Assembly: GCA_040752215.1 (NCBI GenBank)
Contig: JBFMEX010000070.1
Span: forward strand, 20,136-84,135
Direction of reading: 5' to 3'
Source: JBFMEX01 sp040752215
GTDB taxonomy: Bacteria > Pseudomonadota > Alphaproteobacteria > Rhizobiales > Hyphomicrobiaceae
DNA: 64,000 nt
Part shown: positions 9,082-16,714 of the stretch, piece after piece
Layout of the letters: every line of letters starts with the position of its first letter
Numbering within the stretch: position 1 is the first letter of the stretch
Translations under genes and position numbers: made by a program
The notes under the pieces: model-generated
Told to the model about the DNA's origin: nothing
Database searches by the model: none
What the model saw: the letters and a program-made list of their open reading frames with translations, nothing else

Positions 9082-9612
9082 CTAGTTCGACTTCTTCAGC
9101 TGCGGCTGATCGAGGTAGCGGACATCCTTCACAGCATAGGGGAGCGGGTTGATGTACTGGTATCCTTTGGATTGCCAGTACGCGAGTTCCGGGAAACCCG
9201 CCGGCACGACGGTGACGAAACCGTGCATGTCCTCGGCGGAGGCGTAGCCGGCCGCCTTCATCGCGTTGTTGCACATCTTGAACTCGACGCCCATCTTGGC
9301 GAGCTCGTTCATCTTGTCGACGACCCCGGCATACTTCTCGTAGTTCTCCCGCGCGAATGCCCTGAGCTCGGGCCCGTGTGTTACCACGACGGCTTTGCCC
9401 TTGGTCTCCTTCAGCGTGTTCTTGACGAAATTGTAGAGAATATTGAGCTGGTTCGGGTCCTGATAGTTGGCGTCGAAAACGACGTTGGTCACCTCCATCG
9501 GGTGCATGTCGGTCTTGCCCTTCCCAAACGGTGCAAACTCGTCGGCCAGGGTGGTGGTGGCCGAGAGGGCAGCGACGAGTGCTGCGGCGAATGCGGCGGT
9601 CTTGTCACGCAT
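9082..9612 (-). CDS. Exported DsrE-like protein
   Basis: This is a 176-residue protein with a clear signal peptide (MRDKTAAFAAALVAALSATT, cleavage near LADE) and a DsrE/DsrF-like fold after it. The pattern of strand, NQLNILYNFVKNTL helix, AVVVTHGPELRAF strand-turn, helix and VEFKMCNNAMKAAG is typical of the periplasmic branch of the family. Cytoplasmic DsrE proteins carry sulfur on a conserved Cys; here the single Cys in KMCNNAM is the equivalent candidate. The role is not known; a sulfur-carrier or sulfur-sensing function in the periplasm is inference. It follows the TetR gene by 12 bp and is very probably in one operon with it. Confidence 0.75.
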   Translation of the reverse strand: MRDKTAAFAAALVAALSATTTLADEFAPFGKGKTDMHPMEVTNVVFDANYQDPNQLNILYNFVKNTLKETKGKAVVVTHGPELRAFARENYEKYAGVVDKMNELAKMGVEFKMCNNAMKAAGYASAEDMHGFVTVVPAGFPELAYWQSKGYQYINPLPYAVKDVRYLDQPQLKKSN

Positions 9613-9624
9613 AGGACTGCTCCC

Positions 9625-10272
9625 TTAGTTCCCGGTTGAGGCGCTGCGCTTGGCTTTGGCACCCCGTCTCGCAGCGCGACGGGGACCGGAGGTTCGGGGA
9701 GTTCGCGCGGACCCGGCTAGCGTGCGCACCCAGCTTCTCAGGCATGCGGCCTCGTGCTCGATCAGCCGTGGGTCCGAGAGCACGCTTGCCACCATGCTGA
9801 TGCCTTGCAGGGCTGCCAGGAGGTGCACGGCATAGCGCTCCGCCTCGCGCCCGGCTCCGAGCGCCCGGAACTGCCTGCTGCACCAATCGATCAGCGTCTG
9901 AAACGGTGCGGCAGCGTCCAGCCGGCGCGCGCGCGCGACCTCGAAGCAGAGACTGCCGATCGGACAGCCATAGCGGGCATCGATCTCGCGATCCGCCATC
10001 CACACGTCGACGAGGGCAATCAGCCGGTCGGCCGGATTGGCGATCTTCGTATGGCGCCCGACGAGGCGAGCAACGTGACTGCGTCGCCGCTCGATCACTG
10101 CCGCGGTGAGATCGTCCTTGGTCGGGTAGTAGTAGTAGACGCTGCCGAGCGGAACGCGCGACGCCTTGGCCACGTCCTTGAGGCTCGTCGCCTCCACGCC
10201 CTGCCGATGAAAGAGGCTCGCCGCGGCCTCCACAAGCTGGTCGCGTTTTCCTTTGGGGACGTTCTGAGACAT
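9625..10272 (-). CDS. TetR/AcrR family transcriptional regulator
   Basis: This is a 215-residue regulator. Residues 7-55 form the TetR helix-turn-helix: KRDQLVEAAASLFHRQG, then TSLKDVAKASRVPLGSVYYY and YPTKDDLTAAVIE. The C-terminal ligand-binding domain is helical, with a WCSRQF segment, and ends in a basic tail (RRAARRGAKAKR). The start at 10272 (MSQNVPKGKR) fits the family; the frame continues to 10401 but that part looks like leader. A perfect 18-bp palindrome at 10405-10422 is the likely operator, suggesting autorepression together with the dsrE-like gene 12 bp downstream. The closest subgroup by sequence is AcuR/NemR-like, but I cannot assign a ligand. Confidence 0.85.
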   Translation of the reverse strand: MSQNVPKGKRDQLVEAAASLFHRQGVEATSLKDVAKASRVPLGSVYYYYPTKDDLTAAVIERRRSHVARLVGRHTKIANPADRLIALVDVWMADREIDARYGCPIGSLCFEVARARRLDAAAPFQTLIDWCSRQFRALGAGREAERYAVHLLAALQGISMVASVLSDPRLIEHEAACLRSWVRTLAGSARTPRTSGPRRAARRGAKAKRSASTGN

Positions 10273-10710
10273 CGGCGCTCGCTCCCGCGGGTTCCTTCGG
10301 CTGCGCCCGAGATGCGTTTCCGTGCAACTGGCAGCCTTTGCTCTCTGCGGCGGCCGCGTACCCCCTTCGGTTTTTTTTGCGGGATGGCCACGGCCAATCA
10401 ATCTTAGCTAGTTGACTAGCTAGCAAACAAGCACTGCCGCATCGGGGGGTCAATATCTCAAATCGGAGGCGCTCGTCTCGATCTTGGGTCCTGCCGGCTC
10501 AAGTGGCCATCATGTCGGATTGCGCGCGAGGGGCCGCTCGGCGTGCCGCTTCGGGAGTGCCGGCTGCGATCCAAACCGATGGCCGCGACCTATCGAGTGG
10601 GGCGCCTGCCGAGCGTGGCGCGCAGCCGAAGGCGGCCCGCGGGCGAACTCCGGAGCACCGCCACAGCCAGCCATATTGGCCTCGCAGCTATCCAGCCTTA
10701 AGATCGCCCC
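10273..10710. other. Divergent regulatory region between tetR and moeB
   Basis: This 438-bp gap separates the minus-strand tetR operon and the plus-strand moeB. It contains the palindromic operator candidate at 10405-10422, surrounded by a visibly AT-richer patch (10396-10460). That patch is the best place for the tetR promoter. The moeB-proximal half (10480-10710) shows nothing I can name. Confidence 0.5.
10405..10422. promoter_or_regulatory. Palindromic operator candidate for the TetR regulator
   Basis: The sequence tagctagt-tg-actagcta is a perfect inverted repeat with 8-bp arms and a 2-bp centre. It lies 132 bp upstream of the chosen tetR start, in the AT-richest part of the gap. TetR dimers commonly bind such 15-20 bp palindromes over their own promoters, so autoregulation is a reasonable inference. 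Confidence 0.65.
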
Positions 10711-11544
10711 ATGACCCTCACAAGCCAAGAGATCGACCGCTACAAGCGCCACCTGGTCCTCAAGGAGGTCGGTGGCCAGGGCCAGCAGGCGCTGAAGCGG
10801 GCCCGCGTGCTGGTCGTTGGCGCCGGCGGGCTCGGCAGTCCGCTGCTGATGTATCTGGCCGCGGCCGGCGTCGGCACACTCGGTGTCATCGACGACGACA
10901 CCGTGAGCCTCGACAACCTGCAGCGCCAGATCGTCCACGATACGCCGCATGTCGGCGTGCCCAAGGTCGAGAGTGCGCGCGAGGCCATTGAGCGCCTCAA
11001 TCCGCACGTCGCGGTCGAGGCCTACCAGATGCGCCTCGATGCCGCCAACGCGCTCGACATCATCGCCCGCTACGAGATCGTCGCCGACGGCTCCGACAAC
11101 TTCGCCACCCGCTACCTGGTCTCGGACGCCTGCTATCTCGCGCGGCGCACGCTGGTATTCGCCGCCGTCGGGCCGTTCGACGGCTACGTGACGACGTTCA
11201 AGCCGCATCTCACGGGCCCCGACGGCAAGCCTTATCCGAGCTACCGCTGCCTGTTTCCCGAGGCTCCGCCGCCCGGCACGGTCGCCAACTGCGCCGAGGT
11301 CGGCGTGCTGGGCTCGGTCGTCGGCGTTGTCGGCACGCTACAGGCGACCGAGGTGCTGAAGGAGATCACCGGCACCGGCGACAGTCTCGCCGGCCGGCTG
11401 CTGATCTACGACGCCAAGGCGGCGCGCTTTGAGACCGTCTCGGTCGCCTGGGACCCGGACAACGCGCTCTCAGGGCGCAATCCGACGATCCGCGATCTCT
11501 CGATCCATGCCGCGGCGGCCGATCCGGTCTGCGCGGCCGAATGA
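10711..11544 (+). CDS. moeB: ThiF/MoeB-family adenylyltransferase
   Basis: This 277-residue E1-like enzyme adenylates the C-terminal glycine of a ubiquitin-like sulfur carrier such as MoaD (molybdopterin synthesis) or ThiS. Visible are the nucleotide-binding VVGAGGLGSPLLMYLAAAG (about 34-52), the DDDTVSLDNLQRQ loop, the Arg/Gln contacts and DGSDNFATRYLVSDAC. The zinc site seen in E. coli MoeB, two CxxC pairs, is not complete: I see YRCLFP with one Cys, and one more Cys near the C-terminus. This is common in the rhizobial branch. No moaD, thiS or rhodanese domain lies beside it, so MoeB versus ThiF assignment rests on overall similarity. Confidence 0.82.
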   Translation: MTLTSQEIDRYKRHLVLKEVGGQGQQALKRARVLVVGAGGLGSPLLMYLAAAGVGTLGVIDDDTVSLDNLQRQIVHDTPHVGVPKVESAREAIERLNPHVAVEAYQMRLDAANALDIIARYEIVADGSDNFATRYLVSDACYLARRTLVFAAVGPFDGYVTTFKPHLTGPDGKPYPSYRCLFPEAPPPGTVANCAEVGVLGSVVGVVGTLQATEVLKEITGTGDSLAGRLLIYDAKAARFETVSVAWDPDNALSGRNPTIRDLSIHAAAADPVCAAE

Positions 11545-11619
11545 GGGTCGTTTGCGCAACCCGGAGACGCCCGACGCCGAGCGATGGGAGATCGGCATGG
11601 GACGCCGCCGGGTTGCTTC

Positions 11620-11814
11620 TCACCTCAGGAACCTGAGGCCCAGTCCCAGCAGGGTCTCCCAGTGGTTGGTGGCCCAATCGACTGCCGCTCCGGCCGCCGA
11701 TTTGATGCCGTCCCAGAGGTCGCCCCAGAAGCCGGCGCCGGTGACCGCCTCGATCTCCGCGTCCGACAGGGCGCGGATCTCGACGGGGTCGGATCTGGTC
11801 GTATCCTTGATCAT
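11620..11814 (-). CDS. Small peptide with double-glycine-type leader (bacteriocin-like candidate)
   Basis: This is a 64-residue precursor. Residues 1-27 look like a leader of the class II bacteriocin/C39-peptidase type: an acidic helix with IRALSDAEIEAVTGAG, where TGA/G takes the place of the usual GG cleavage site. The presumed mature part (about 37 residues, GFWGDLWDGIK onward) is amphipathic, with four Trp and Gly/Ala-rich helix (SAAGAAVDWATNHW) and a cationic end (LGLRFLR). An excellent ribosome site (AAAGGAG, 6 nt before the ATG) supports translation. No ABC-C39 exporter, immunity gene or modification enzyme is adjacent; the neighbours are moeB and an outer-membrane barrel. Antimicrobial function is inference; it could also be a signalling or membrane-active peptide. 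Confidence 0.6.
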   Translation of the reverse strand: MIKDTTRSDPVEIRALSDAEIEAVTGAGFWGDLWDGIKSAAGAAVDWATNHWETLLGLGLRFLR

Positions 11815-12050
11815 GTTGGTCTCCTTTGAACGAGGTACCGGGCGAGGCTCGCACCGGATCGGGCCGGATTCGGTCCGATAAACGCAATGTCACGCCGTGG
11901 TCTCTCGAACGCTGTGCCCGGCGGAACTGCTCGCGGTGCGGGCTCGAGCGGTAGCTGTCGTCTGCGCTCATGCCGCTCGCTCGCGCCGCCTGAGGTGTTC
12001 GATGGCTGGATCGTCTATCGGCCGCTCTGAGGGGCCGATCGAAACAATCA

Positions 12051-12077
12051 GGGCGGGCCCCCCGCCGGAACCCGCCC
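12051..12077 (-). terminator. Hairpin downstream of the outer-membrane protein gene
   Basis: A 7-bp inverted repeat (gggcggg/cccgccc) with a 13-nt loop lies 34 bp after the stop of the barrel gene. Only a weak T-containing stretch (tgattgtttc) follows on the minus strand, so terminator function is tentative. The rest of 11815-12110 holds the upstream region of the small peptide gene and nothing else I recognise. Confidence 0.35.
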
Positions 12078-12110
12078 CGTCGCGCCCCCCGGCGCGTCCC
12101 CCTGCCGAAA

Positions 12111-12827
12111 TCAGAAGCGGAAATTGAGCCCCGTTCGAATGACGTCGACCCGGTTCTCGAACGAGAAGTCCTCGAGGTTGTCGGACAACCCGTCAAAGGT
12201 GCCGAAGTCCATGTGCATGTACTCGAGCTTGGCGTTGACCCCGGGCATCAGCGCATACTCGACGCCGGCGCCGAGCACCCAGCCGGTGCGGAAGTCGTCG
12301 TTCCTCGCCGTCTCGCCGGGCGTGTTGCCGATCGACACTTCGTCGACGTCCATGAATGCGAAGCCGCCGGTGCCATAGACCATCGCCCGACCCAGCACGT
12401 AGCCGAGGCGGCCGCGCAGCGTGCCCCAGAACGGTCCGAACGCGGTCTTGTAGATGTGGCCGTCGTAGACGACCTTGTCGTCGGCGCTGACGTCCATGAG
12501 GCCCAGATCGCCCTCGATGCCAGCCATCAGCTGCGGGCCGAGCTGCATGTTGTAGCCGAGCGTCAGCGCGCCAAGCACACCCTCGGGCTCGGTCGAGGCC
12601 AGCCCGTGATTGTCGTTGCGGTCGTAATTCTGCACCGATTCGCCGAAGCCGTAGCCGAGGCTCGCGCCCCAGTAGAGCCCCTGGAAGTAGGGCAGCCGAT
12701 CCGGCTCGTAGGTGACTGGAAGCGGCTCCGGCTGGCGCGGCTTCCAACTGCCCTTGTCGGCGGCCGGCGCGGCCGTGGCGGCAGCGACGAGACCCGCAGA
12801 AATAATGAGAATACGGATGAGTTCCAT
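12111..12827 (-). CDS. Outer-membrane beta-barrel protein (Omp25/31-like)
   Basis: This 238-residue protein has a signal peptide (MELIRILIISAGLVAAATAA, cleavage near APA-AD). It then shows alternating amphipathic strands typical of an 8-stranded opacity-type barrel: LYWGASLGYGFG, GALTLGYNMQLGPQLMAGIE, GTLRGRLGYVLGRAMVYGTG, GWVLGAGVEYALMPGVNAKL. The last residue is Phe after GLNFRF, the C-terminal signature recognised by the BAM machinery. Similar small barrels in Brucella and rhizobia are abundant surface or haem-binding proteins; the specific role here is unknown. It is monocistronic and divergent from the RTX peroxidase. Confidence 0.8.
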   Translation of the reverse strand: MELIRILIISAGLVAAATAAPAADKGSWKPRQPEPLPVTYEPDRLPYFQGLYWGASLGYGFGESVQNYDRNDNHGLASTEPEGVLGALTLGYNMQLGPQLMAGIEGDLGLMDVSADDKVVYDGHIYKTAFGPFWGTLRGRLGYVLGRAMVYGTGGFAFMDVDEVSIGNTPGETARNDDFRTGWVLGAGVEYALMPGVNAKLEYMHMDFGTFDGLSDNLEDFSFENRVDVIRTGLNFRF

Positions 12828-13348
12828 TGGCGCTCCCCAGGCGCGCGGGCACTGAACCCCGCACGCACTTCACAAAGCACCTCCCCCGGTCGGCAACCCC
12901 ATGCGACCGCCCGTGACGCTTGTCGGGCGCAGGCGTGTCGCATTCGGGGCAGCGAATGTAAAATAGTGTTACAGATCCTTGCATTATTACGATCTGATAA
13001 TAAGCGTTGCGAGGACAAGCGCGACGACTTCGAAGCGCGGTGGGCGCCGATCGCAGCGTGCGCGTGGCGGGTCGTCGGACGACCGCGATGCCGGCAAACC
13101 GTCGGCATCGACCGGATGGCAGAGCGGGGTCGAATTCCGATGTCCAATGGTCGGAGAGGTGCCGAAACGGATCGGTTGCCGCGCCATCAGCGCCGTTAGC
13201 CAATGCTGTTGACCCTGAATTGTCCCAACATTTGCCGTAAGTGAATTCGCAATTTAGAAATTGGAACAGCTTCATCGGCCGCTGGAGCCCGAAATGGGTC
13301 GGTCGACAGAAGTTGATTTACCAATTCGTCTCCGGGAGGACGCGTTTC
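12828..13348. other. Divergent upstream region of the barrel and RTX-peroxidase genes
   Basis: This 521-bp gap has two AT-rich patches in otherwise GC-rich DNA: 12955-13006 and 13205-13260. The first contains an inverted repeat ttatta-N8-taataa (12984-13003), which could be an operator or part of the barrel promoter. The second includes a ttgacc (13209-13214) that could serve as a -35 element for the peroxidase, but no good -10 hexamer is evident at the right distance. Confidence 0.4.
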
Positions 13349-15718
13349 ATGTCGACCAAGAAATCCTCGGTCTATTCCTACGACCTCGAGTTCCTGAAGT
13401 ACCTCGAGGCACGCGACCCCGAGGGTCACAACAACGACGGCGACTACGACAACTCGAACGACAGGGGCTACGCCGACGACGAGTTCGTCCGCGTGACGCC
13501 GAACAGCTACGTCGACGGAACCGGCGCGATCATGAACGATCCGTCCCCTCCGCTGTTCGGCCCGCCGCTGCCGCCCTCCGACCTGCCGGCAGCCCGCGAC
13601 ATCTCCAATGCGATCTATGCCCAGGGCAATGCCGATCTGCCGAGCGGCGCCGGCATCAACGAGTTCTTCCAGTTCTTCGGGCAGTACCTAACGCACGACA
13701 TGGCCGAGGCGGCGACCGCTAGCTCGGGCGACACGCCGCTCAATCCAGATGGCTTGCCGTTCCCGTTCGGCCGCACGCCGTATCACACCGACGCGTACGG
13801 CGTCCGCCAGCAGATCAACGAGGAGACGAGCTTCCTCGATCTCTCCGGCGTCTACGGCAACAACCACGAGCGGCTCGAACTCGCCCGCGCAGGCAACAGC
13901 TATACGGGTGAATCAGCCTATCTGCTGCTCGGCGAGGGCGGCATGCTGCCGACCATCAAGGAGGTCGGCATCGACTCGGGCAAGACCTCGCTCGAGGTGC
14001 TCGAGATCTTCACCCCCGAAGGCTTCGGCGGGCTTCCCGATCCGACCACCAATCCCGATCCGGCGACCTTCGAGCACCGCTTCTACGCCGGTGACAACCG
14101 GGTCAACCAGCAGCCCTCGCTGCTCTCGCAGCAGACGATGTGGGCGCGGAACCACAACTGGCACGTCGAGCAGTTGAAGTACAAGCATCCCGACTGGAGC
14201 CAGGACCAGCTGTTCGATGCGGCCCGCGCGCTCAATGAGGCCGAGTGGCAGCACGTCGTCTATGACGAGTACCTGACCAAGCTGGTCGGCAAGTGGGCTA
14301 TCAGCGAGTACACTGGCTACAAGGCGGACGTCGATCCCTCGATCATCAACGAGTTCACCACCGTCGCGTTCCGCTTCGGTCACGACCAGTCGCGCCAGAT
14401 CCTCCAAACACTCGCCGAGAACGGCGGCGTGTCCGGCGAGTTCACGCTCGGTCAAGCCTTCCTGGCGCTCGGCAACGGCTCCGCGGTGACGATCGACAGT
14501 GAGGGGCTCGACGGCTGGATCCGCGGACAGCTCTCCGCGCTTACGCAGGAGATCGACGGCCACGTGGTTGACGGCAACCGCAACACGCTGTTCGGAATTC
14601 CGGGGGCTACGGTCGACCTCACGGTGTTCGACACCATGCGCGGCCGTGACCATGGCGTCAACAACTACAATCTCATGCGCGAAGGGCTCGGACTCTACGT
14701 CTACCAGAGCTTCGACGAGTTCGCCTACGCGAACGGTATCGACGACGCGACACTCGCCGCCCTGAAGACACTCTATGGCGAGTACGGCATCGACAAGCTC
14801 GACGCCATCGTCGGCGGCCTGCTCGAGAAGAAGGCCTACGGCTCGCAGCTGGGCGAGTTGTTCACCCTGCTCACCGTGATGCAGTTCGAGGCCATCCGCG
14901 ACGGCGACCGTCTCTACTACGAGAACCGGTTCGCGGACCATCCGGAGATCATCAAGGCGATCGGGGAGACGTCGCTGGCCGACATCATCGCCCGTACCTC
15001 CGGCGTCGAGCACGTCTATCACGATGCCTTCGCCGCTCACAGCCGCATCGGCGGCACCGAGTACGACGAGGAGGTCCATGGGACCGCCGGCGTCGACCTC
15101 GTGATGGGCTACGACGGCAAGGACGACGTCTACGGCTACGACGGCAATGACGACATCTACGCCGGCAAGGGCGGCGACGCGGTGTGGGCCGGCAACGGCG
15201 ACGACATGGTCTGGGGCGAGGACGGCAACGACTACGTCGATGCCGGCAACGGCAACGACCATGTCGATGGCGGTTGGGGCAACGACTGGGTGTACGGCGG
15301 CTGGGGCCACGACCGCATCTATTGCGGCGACGGAAACGACTACGCTCGCGGTGGTGATGGCAGCGATGTCATCTACGGCGACGAGGGCTACGATCGCCTC
15401 TACGGAGACAAGGGTGGCGATCACCTCGGCGGCGGTGGCGGCTACGACGTCCTCTGGGGCGGCCAGGGTCGCGACACCTTCTACTTCGGCGAGGGCTCCG
15501 ACCGCGATGTGATCAAGGACTTCGATCCGCGCTTCGACAAGATCAACCTCTATGGGCTCGATCTCGACGACGCCACGATCAAGGTCGTTGGCAACAGGAC
15601 GGTCTTCAGCTTTGGCGACACCGATTACGACGGCCAGAACGAGGTCCTCGTCGTCCACGGGCTGAAATACAAGCCGAATATGGAGCACAAGATCTTCGTG
15701 CACGACGACATCGCCTGA
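13349..15718 (+). CDS. RTX-type secreted haem peroxidase (animal peroxidase family)
   Basis: This 789-residue secreted enzyme has an animal-haem-peroxidase domain at about residues 35-570 and a glycine/aspartate-rich RTX domain at about 575-710. The peroxidase signatures are FFGQYLTHDMAEA (distal His plus Asp calcium ligand), WARNHNWHVEQLK, FRFGHDQSRQ (proximal haem-ligand His) and RGRDHGVNNYNLMREGLG. The RTX part shows tandem nonapeptides such as GGDAVWAGN, GNDYVDAGN, GWGNDWVYGG and GGQGRDTFYF, which bind calcium and mark type I secretion substrates. No N-terminal signal peptide is present, as expected. The start at 13349 was preferred over 13241 because a gggagga ribosome site sits 8 nt upstream. 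Type I exporter genes are not in the window. Confidence 0.88.
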   Translation: MSTKKSSVYSYDLEFLKYLEARDPEGHNNDGDYDNSNDRGYADDEFVRVTPNSYVDGTGAIMNDPSPPLFGPPLPPSDLPAARDISNAIYAQGNADLPSGAGINEFFQFFGQYLTHDMAEAATASSGDTPLNPDGLPFPFGRTPYHTDAYGVRQQINEETSFLDLSGVYGNNHERLELARAGNSYTGESAYLLLGEGGMLPTIKEVGIDSGKTSLEVLEIFTPEGFGGLPDPTTNPDPATFEHRFYAGDNRVNQQPSLLSQQTMWARNHNWHVEQLKYKHPDWSQDQLFDAARALNEAEWQHVVYDEYLTKLVGKWAISEYTGYKADVDPSIINEFTTVAFRFGHDQSRQILQTLAENGGVSGEFTLGQAFLALGNGSAVTIDSEGLDGWIRGQLSALTQEIDGHVVDGNRNTLFGIPGATVDLTVFDTMRGRDHGVNNYNLMREGLGLYVYQSFDEFAYANGIDDATLAALKTLYGEYGIDKLDAIVGGLLEKKAYGSQLGELFTLLTVMQFEAIRDGDRLYYENRFADHPEIIKAIGETSLADIIARTSGVEHVYHDAFAAHSRIGGTEYDEEVHGTAGVDLVMGYDGKDDVYGYDGNDDIYAGKGGDAVWAGNGDDMVWGEDGNDYVDAGNGNDHVDGGWGNDWVYGGWGHDRIYCGDGNDYARGGDGSDVIYGDEGYDRLYGDKGGDHLGGGGGYDVLWGGQGRDTFYFGEGSDRDVIKDFDPRFDKINLYGLDLDDATIKVVGNRTVFSFGDTDYDGQNEVLVVHGLKYKPNMEHKIFVHDDIA

Positions 15719-15724
15719 AGGGAA

Positions 15725-15764
15725 ACGGCCAATTCCGGCTTCTCGATGCCGGTTCAATGGCCGT
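15725..15764 (+). terminator. Hairpin downstream of the RTX peroxidase
   Basis: A two-part stem starts 7 nt after the stop codon: outer arms acggcca/tggccgt (7 bp) and inner arms ccggc/gccgg (5 bp) around an 8-nt loop. A T-run is missing, but position and symmetry fit a transcript end. Confidence 0.5.
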
Positions 15765-15980
15765 ATCCAAGTCGCGAACTGGCGAATGACATATTCGGCG
15801 AGCCGGCAAACGGAGCGATCCGATTGTCGGCTCGTATTCCTCGTCTCGCCACCAATCGTTCGGCGGAGCGTTCCCGATCTGCGCTGCGATCGCCGAGTCG
15901 GTGAGCGACGCTCCTGCCAGGGTTGCCGCGGTCCCGAAGCTGTTGAAAACGCACCGCAGCCCTCCAGAATCCTTAATGAT

Positions 15981-16014
15981 CCATTGACGACCATAAAATT
16001 CCATGGCATCCCAT
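15981..16014. promoter_or_regulatory. Putative MraZ operator and dcw promoter
   Basis: Four ccat units start exactly 10 bp apart, at 15981, 15991, 16001 and 16011. Read on the minus strand they are TGGGA, TGGAA, TGGTC and TGGAT separated by 5 bp. MraZ proteins bind direct TGGGN repeats with 5-bp spacers upstream of mraZ, so spacing and location agree well while three of the four units are degenerate. A ttgacg at 15984-15989 overlaps the repeats and could be the -35 element, which would let MraZ repress its own operon. The distance to the mraZ ATG is about 200 bp. Confidence 0.55.
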
Positions 16015-16213
16015 AAGTGCCCGTCCGCACCGGGCAAGGGTTCGTGGCTGTGGCGCCGGCCTCGTAGAGGGCCGAGGCCAGAGCGACCGGCCACGGCCCG
16101 CCCGCCCGGTCGGTCAGGCAACGGCAGGAGGCGCATTCGCGTCCCGGCCAGGTCGGGTTTCGAGGGGTGCCGCGTTGCGCCCGGTCGCGCGTCGAGGGCG
16201 AGGTTTCAGGGAG

Positions 16214-16714
16214 ATGGACCGCTTTGTCTCGACATTCACCAACAAGATCGACGCCAAGGGCCGCGTCTCCATCCCCGCTCCCTTCCGCGCCGTGCTCGAG
16301 CGCGACGGCTACGCCGGCGGCATCTACTGCTACCCCTCGCTCGATGCTCCGGCACTCGATGCAGGCGGCGAGAGACTTGCGCAGAAAATCGACGGGCTTC
16401 TCGCAGGCCTGCCGGATTATTCGGACGAGCGCGACGAGCTCTCTGTCGCGCTCTACGGCGACGTCCAGATCCTCGCGATCGACGGCGACGGACGCATCGT
16501 CGTTCCTCAAGGCCTTCGCGCCCACGCCGGCCTCGAGCATCAGGTTGCTTTTGTCGGCCTTGGCGACAAGTTTCAGATGTGGGCGCCGGAGCGCTTCGAG
16601 GAGCGCCGCGCCCGCGCCCGCGAGAAGGCCCACGAGCATCGTAAGCTGTTCGGCGCGGGGAGCCGCCCCGCCATCTGTGGTGGAGAAGGCGGCGACGAGG
16701 GAGCACGGGAATGA
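16214..16714 (+). CDS. mraZ: Transcriptional regulator MraZ
   Basis: This is a 166-residue two-domain SpoVT/AbrB-fold protein that binds upstream of the dcw cluster and regulates it. It starts MDRFVSTFTNKIDAKGRVSI, the diagnostic DxKGRV motif, and the second copy is DGDGRIVVPQGLRAHAG. The ATG at 16214 follows a caggga ribosome site and is preferred over an upstream in-frame start. It overlaps rsmH by 4 bases (ATGA) and heads the cluster; its putative operator is at 15981-16014. Confidence 0.95.
   Translation: MDRFVSTFTNKIDAKGRVSIPAPFRAVLERDGYAGGIYCYPSLDAPALDAGGERLAQKIDGLLAGLPDYSDERDELSVALYGDVQILAIDGDGRIVVPQGLRAHAGLEHQVAFVGLGDKFQMWAPERFEERRARAREKAHEHRKLFGAGSRPAICGGEGGDEGARE

Larger units (their letters stand above)
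15719..16213. other. Upstream region of the dcw cluster
   Basis: This 495-bp gap contains a peroxidase-side hairpin (15725-15764) and the putative MraZ operator (15981-16014), and then about 200 bp of GC-rich leader before mraZ. No gene is supported here. Confidence 0.5.

Noticed and set aside
15080..15480. Short tandem DNA repeats that might suggest a CRISPR or satellite array
   Set aside because: They encode calcium-binding RTX nonapeptides in frame; there are no spacers of constant length.
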